The notes beneath the pieces were generated by a model. The model had not been told where the DNA came from and did no database searches. It worked only from the letters and a program-made list of their open reading frames with translations. DNA of 64,000 nt from Mesorhizobium sp. WSM4306 (lineage in GTDB: Bacteria; Pseudomonadota; Alphaproteobacteria; Rhizobiales; Rhizobiaceae): positions 186,001 through 250,000 of the forward strand of contig NZ_VFTC01000003.1 of NCBI RefSeq assembly GCF_007003975.1, written 5' to 3'. A program made the translations under genes and the position numbers. This document shows, in pieces, positions 60,091-64,000 of the stretch (position 1 is the first letter of the stretch; each line of letters opens with the position of its first letter).

Positions 60091-60909
60091 TTAGCTGGCC
60101 GATTGAACTGACTTTCCCATTGCACGTTGTCGAGAGCCCCTGGCCGCCTCGGGCTCCAGATCCAGAAAAATGCCTGTGAGCAGATCCGCCCATTTCCGCT
60201 GCCCGGTCTCGCCGGATATTTCGTCATTGCGGATTTCGATCATTGCGCAGGCAAGGCCGCGCGAGCGCGCATGGCGCTCCAAAGTGAAATACACGCGGTC
60301 GGCCGGCGAATAGGGTTCATTGATGCCGACGGTGACGCCGGCGAGACGCTGCAGCGCCGCTATCAGCGGCGACGCCAGCCGGCGGTCGTCATCATGGATG
60401 ATGCCGATATGCCAGGGCCGGTTCCTGCCCTTGTAGACCGGGGTGAACGAATGCACCGACACCAGCCGCATCTCCTGCCCGCGCGCCAGCCGGTCGTCGA
60501 TGATGTTGGCGATCGTGTCATGGAACGGTCGCCACGACAGGGCGATGCGCTCGGCGCGTTCACTGTCCGACAGGCCGGCATTGCCGGGAATGATCGTCGT
60601 CTCGCTGATTGGCGGCACCAGGTCGGGCGCATCGAGCGGACGGTTGCAGTCGACGATGAGGCGCGAGATCCGTGTTTCGATGAGCGTCGCATCGAGCGCT
60701 TCAGCCATGCGGCTGGCGACCGGCAACGCGCCCGGGTCCCAAGCGATGTGGCGGGAAAGATCTTCGGCGGGCAGGCCCAGCGTGCCGAATTCAGCCGGCA
60801 GGAAATTGGAAGCGTGGTCGCAGGTCAGCACGAAAGGGCTGGACCCGCCGGGGTTCGTCACCCCTACGGTATCAGACGATGCAAGGCTGGCGGGCCGTGC
60901 TCTCTCCAT
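60091..60909 (-). CDS. N-formylglutamate amidohydrolase family protein
   Basis: 272 residues of the FGase family. The metal/core motifs include FVLTCDHASNFLPAEFG near the start (the DHAS His), LSRHIAWDPGA, SRLIVDCNRPLDAPDLVPP near residue 90 and LVSVHSFTPVYKGRNRPWHIGI near 155. It differs from the 21175-22116 paralogue in having the short form. In this cluster it may hydrolyse an N-acyl- or gamma-linked glutamate product; that is inference. Its stop is 22 bases before the APC permease start, so the two likely share a transcript. Confidence 0.88.
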   Translation of the reverse strand: MERARPASLASSDTVGVTNPGGSSPFVLTCDHASNFLPAEFGTLGLPAEDLSRHIAWDPGALPVASRMAEALDATLIETRISRLIVDCNRPLDAPDLVPPISETTIIPGNAGLSDSERAERIALSWRPFHDTIANIIDDRLARGQEMRLVSVHSFTPVYKGRNRPWHIGIIHDDDRRLASPLIAALQRLAGVTVGINEPYSPADRVYFTLERHARSRGLACAMIEIRNDEISGETGQRKWADLLTGIFLDLEPEAARGSRQRAMGKSVQSAS

Positions 60910-61053
60910 ACTGTCGTCCCCTGGGAGCGCCGTATCTTATGTTACGTATTTTGCCTTATTGCGTCCCTGTGGATGATTTCATACAGTTTATCCGGCTTTG
61001 TCAAACGCGATTTCGGGGAAGCGGTGTAGACAGGGCCAAGGGTGGGGAAAACC

Positions 61054-61878
61054 ATGATTTCCAGCATTGCCGAACTGATTTCGGACCGCATCGGCACGAT
61101 GCCGGCCGGTGAGCGCCGTGCCGCGCAGACACTGATTGCCAATTATCCGCTGATCGGGCTGAAGACGGTCGCCGAGTTCTCGGCTGCCGCCGGCGTATCG
61201 TCACCGACGATCCTGCGCTTTGTCTCCAGGCTGGGGTTCCAGAACTATCCCGAATTCCAGTCGGCGTTGCAGGACGAGCTGGCGGCGCAATTGCAGTCGC
61301 CCGCATCGCGCACGCTCAACCCGGCGTCCCCAAGCGGTGCGATATCGCCGATGCTGGAAGCGACGCTGGAAAACATGCGCGAGACCTTCCGGCATCTCTC
61401 CGACAGGCAGCTTGCCGATATCGCCGCCAGGCTTGCCGAGCGGCGCGGCAAGACCTTCCTGATCGGCGGCCGTTTCACCGATCCACTGGCGCGCTACATG
61501 GCCGCCCATCTCGCCATCATCCAGCCCGATGTCTACCACCTTGCTGGCCAGGAAAGCATCTGGCGCGACCGGCTGATCGACATGGGCAAGCGCGACGTGC
61601 TGGTGATCTTCGACATACGGCGCTACCAGGACAGCCTGGTGCGCTTTGCCGAGACGGCGCATCAGCGCGGCGTGCAGATCGTGCTATTCACCGACCAGTG
61701 GCTGTCGCCGATCGCCCGCTTCGCCCGCCATGTCATCGCCGGACGCACCGCGGTGCCTTCGGCCTGGGATTCCTCGGCGGCATTGTTCGTCGTCGCCGAG
61801 ACGCTGATCGGCGCCGTCACCAGGCAACTTGAGGCCGACAGCGCCAAGCGCATCCGTGATCTGGAAGGACTGCGCTGA
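61054..61878 (+). CDS. MurR/RpiR-family transcriptional regulator
   Basis: 274 residues from ATG 61054 (a GTG four codons upstream is possible). N-terminal HTH_6 domain (residues about 1-80; MPAGERRAAQTLIANYPLIGLKTVAEFSAAAGVSSPTILRFVSRLGF), C-terminal SIS domain (residues about 125-265; KTFLIGGRFTDPLARYMAAHL). It is divergent from the FGase-APC-GS operon across about 144 bases and is the obvious candidate for controlling it. SIS domains bind phosphosugars in most members, so its effector here is uncertain. Confidence 0.93.
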   Translation: MISSIAELISDRIGTMPAGERRAAQTLIANYPLIGLKTVAEFSAAAGVSSPTILRFVSRLGFQNYPEFQSALQDELAAQLQSPASRTLNPASPSGAISPMLEATLENMRETFRHLSDRQLADIAARLAERRGKTFLIGGRFTDPLARYMAAHLAIIQPDVYHLAGQESIWRDRLIDMGKRDVLVIFDIRRYQDSLVRFAETAHQRGVQIVLFTDQWLSPIARFARHVIAGRTAVPSAWDSSAALFVVAETLIGAVTRQLEADSAKRIRDLEGLR

Positions 61879-62048
61879 CAGCCTCATTCCCGGCCTCAAG
61901 CGCGCAACGTTACGCAGATTTAATGTGCATGGCCGCGGCAGAATTGCCATAAAGCCCTGATATTGCCGTGGCTTCGCACGTACCGGGTGCGTCGCTGCGT
62001 GTTTTTTGCTTGGGGAAACCGGAAGACGTTTTGCCAACCGGAGTGCCG

Positions 62049-63206
62049 ATGGCCGCCTGGAAACAGATTGTTTTTGCGCTTGTGGTCCTGGTCGCGGCCG
62101 CAGCCGCCTGGGCGCGCTTCTTCCCCGGCGCGCCGGAGGTTCTGGCACGCTGGGGCATCGACTGGGCCTATGCCTCGGCACCCGCCACGACCGGCGCAGT
62201 CGACACGACGAAACAGGCAGGCGGCCGCAACGCCGCCGGGCGGCCGGCCAATGTCGCTGTCTTGCCGGCGGGCACCGCAACCATCAACGATCGCCTGCAG
62301 GCGATCGGAACAGGCCGTGCCAACGCTTCGGTGACAGTCAACCCTTACAGTTCGGGCCGTCTCGTTGAATTTCTCGTCCAGTCCGGCACCCGTGTCGACA
62401 AGGGACAGATCATCGCCGTCCTCGATTCCGAAACCGAGGTGATCTCCCAGGATCGCGCCAAGCTCGCTTTGCAGGATGCCCAGGCCAAACTCGAGCGGGT
62501 GAAATCGCTGAGGGCCTCCAATGCCGCAACACCTGTTGCCGTCGCCGATGCCGAAGTGGTGCTTGCCGGCGCCAAACTGGCGCTCAGCGATGCCGAACTC
62601 GCCTTGCAGCGACGCTCGATCGTAGCACCCATCGCCGGCACGGTCGGCATCCTGCCGATATCGGCCGGCAATTATGTGACCAGCCAGTCGGCGATCGCCA
62701 CGCTCGACGATCGCTCTTCCATCCTGGTCGAGTTCCTGGTGCCGGAGCGCTTTGCCGCCGCCGTCAAGGTCGGCGCGCAGCTGACGGCGACACCGATCGC
62801 CAATCCGAGCAAAGCCTATACCGGCACGGTGTCGGCCATCGACAATCATATCGACGACAAGAGCCGCACCCTTCTGGTCAAGGCGGCGATCGCCAATCCG
62901 GCGGACTCGCTGCGCGCCGGCATGTCGTTCGGTATCACCATGCGCTTTGCCGGCGACACCTATCCGGCGGTCAGTCCGCTGGCGATCCTGTGGGGCTCCG
63001 ACGGCGCCTATGTCTGGCAAATCGCGGATGGCAAGGCCAGACGCGTTCCCGTGCGCATCATCCAGCGCAACACCGAGACCGTGCTGATCGACGCTGAGAT
63101 CGAGGATGGCGACATGGTGGTCACCGAAGGCACGCAGAGCGTCAGCGAAGGCGGTGAGGTCCGCATCGCCGGCCAGCGTGCCGCCAACGCCGCCGAAGGC
63201 TCATGA
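62049..63206 (+). CDS. RND efflux periplasmic adaptor (HlyD/AcrA family)
   Basis: 385 residues from ATG 62049 (CCGGAG upstream). A membrane-anchor helix (WKQIVFALVVLVAAAAAWA) without a lipobox Cys, then the barrel-sandwich/lipoyl half ATINDRLQAIGTGRANASVTVNPYSSGRL, the coiled-coil hairpin (residues about 120-200: AKLALQDAQAKLERVKSL, ALSDAELALQRRS) and the beta-barrel and membrane-proximal domains. It links the inner-membrane pump to an outer-membrane channel. Overlaps the pump gene by four bases. Confidence 0.93.
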   Translation: MAAWKQIVFALVVLVAAAAAWARFFPGAPEVLARWGIDWAYASAPATTGAVDTTKQAGGRNAAGRPANVAVLPAGTATINDRLQAIGTGRANASVTVNPYSSGRLVEFLVQSGTRVDKGQIIAVLDSETEVISQDRAKLALQDAQAKLERVKSLRASNAATPVAVADAEVVLAGAKLALSDAELALQRRSIVAPIAGTVGILPISAGNYVTSQSAIATLDDRSSILVEFLVPERFAAAVKVGAQLTATPIANPSKAYTGTVSAIDNHIDDKSRTLLVKAAIANPADSLRAGMSFGITMRFAGDTYPAVSPLAILWGSDGAYVWQIADGKARRVPVRIIQRNTETVLIDAEIEDGDMVVTEGTQSVSEGGEVRIAGQRAANAAEGS

Positions 63207-64000
63207 CCGGACCCGCCAACGCCGCCAGCGAAACCGGCTTCACCGCGCTCTTCATCCGCAGGCCGGTCATGGCCTTCGTGCTCAACACGCTGATTGCCGT
63301 TGCCGGTCTTGCCGCCTTCTACGGCGTCGAGATCCGCGAACTGCCCGATGTCGACCGCGCCGTCGTCACGGTGTCGACGGCGTTCGAAGGAGCTGCCGCC
63401 GAAACGGTCGACCGTGAGCTGACCGACACCATCGAGGGCGCGGTCGCGCGTGTCTCCGGCGTCAAGTCGATCTCGTCGACCTCCTCCTTCGGCCAGAGCC
63501 GCGTCACCATCGAGTTCAATGACGGCGTCGATCTGAACGTCGCCGCCTCCGATGTGCGCGACGCCGTCGGCCGTGTCGCCAACCAGATGCCGGACACCGC
63601 CGATCCGCCGCGCATCGTCAAGGCCGACGCCAACTCCGATCCGGTGATGCGGCTGGCCGTCACCTCCGATAGCATGTCGGTGCAGGACATGACGGTGATC
63701 GTCCAGGACCAGATCGAGGACGAACTGGCCGCCGTGCCGGGCGTCGCCGACGTCCAGGTCTATGGTGATCGCGACAAAATCTTCCGCATCGATGTCGACC
63801 AGAACAAGCTGGCGAGCCTAGGCTTCACCGTCGCCGATTTGAGGGCGGCACTTGGCTCTGTGGCCTTCGATTCGCTGGCCGGTTCGATCACCACCACCAA
63901 CCAGGACTTGATCGTTCGCACCACAGCCGATGTGACGACGCCGGAAGAGTTCGAAAACATCATCATCGGCGGCACGACGCGCATCCGCGACGTCGCCACC
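63203..64000 (+). CDS. RND efflux pump permease (AcrB/MdtF family), 3' end cut by window
   Basis: Inner-membrane proton-driven multidrug or lipophile exporter. The first 266 codons are present: FTALFIRRPVMAFVLNTLIAVAG is TM1, followed by the porter domain (VSGVKSISSTSSFGQSRVTIEF, PDTADPPRIVKADANSDPVMRLAV, VPGVADVQVYGDRDKIFRI). The full protein would be about 1020-1050 residues. ATGA overlap with the adaptor gene shows they are coexpressed. Confidence 0.95.
   Translation, partial: MTGPANAASETGFTALFIRRPVMAFVLNTLIAVAGLAAFYGVEIRELPDVDRAVVTVSTAFEGAAAETVDRELTDTIEGAVARVSGVKSISSTSSFGQSRVTIEFNDGVDLNVAASDVRDAVGRVANQMPDTADPPRIVKADANSDPVMRLAVTSDSMSVQDMTVIVQDQIEDELAAVPGVADVQVYGDRDKIFRIDVDQNKLASLGFTVADLRAALGSVAFDSLAGSITTTNQDLIVRTTADVTTPEEFENIIIGGTTRIRDVAT

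Overview
The window reads as chromosomal DNA of an alphaproteobacterium of the order Rhizobiales (Hyphomicrobiales), most likely Mesorhizobium or a close relative. This is inferred from the high-GC coding style, the gene repertoire (CpdR, HisN-type phosphatase, DUF993 and DUF1127 proteins, rhizobial-type ABC operons, a small heat-shock gene behind a ROSE-like leader) and several palindromic intergenic repeats of the kind common in rhizobial chromosomes. No phage, IS element, integrase, rRNA or CRISPR array is visible. One tRNA (Val, anticodon GAC) is present.

Layout. 1-16.5 kb is mostly housekeeping: a 3'-truncated arabinose-5-phosphate isomerase (kdsD/kpsF), an outer-membrane beta-barrel protein, galU, a lytic transglycosylase and an SGNH/DUF459 protein, glutamate synthase gltB-gltD, a threonine aldolase, an MBL-fold hydrolase and a TauE/SafE permease. 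16.6-22.9 kb is stress and regulation: an hsp20 gene with a sigma-32-type promoter and a ROSE-like RNA thermometer, an alpha/beta hydrolase, a Cys-rich mini-protein plus DUF1127 plus AraC regulator set that shares a CTGACAG motif, hisN, a probable trans-acting sRNA with anti-Shine-Dalgarno loops, an N-formylglutamate amidohydrolase-like gene, cpdR and tRNA-Val.

23.0-30.0 kb is a surface-glycan decoration block: a Stf0-type sulfotransferase, a Cys-rich lipoprotein, a large protein that appears to fuse a GT-A glycosyltransferase to an alginate-lyase-like domain, and an operon gmd-fcl-fucosyltransferase-like gene. Together these would make GDP-L-fucose, transfer fucose and sulfate a glycan. This is the best candidate for an undescribed system here.

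30.1-46.3 kb is a LacI-controlled catabolic regulon. A divergent DUF993 aldolase-like gene faces about 15 kb of co-oriented genes: LacI, Gfo/Idh/MocA dehydrogenase, acyl-CoA transferase, enoyl-CoA hydratase, aldehyde dehydrogenase, a CUT1 sugar ABC transporter, two GMC oxidoreductases, an SDR and a Dabb protein. Palindromic LacI operators lie between the divergent genes. The mix of sugar uptake with CoA-thioester chemistry is unusual; the substrate is unknown.

46.3-49.8 kb holds an EamA transporter, an EEP-fold hydrolase and a CPA1 antiporter. 50.1-61.9 kb is a second catabolic block, probably for an amine or amino acid: ABC importer, Fe-alcohol dehydrogenase, aldehyde dehydrogenase, glutamine-synthetase-like ligase, APC permease, N-formylglutamate amidohydrolase-like enzyme and an RpiR regulator. 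The window ends in an RND efflux pair whose inner-membrane pump gene is cut by the window edge.
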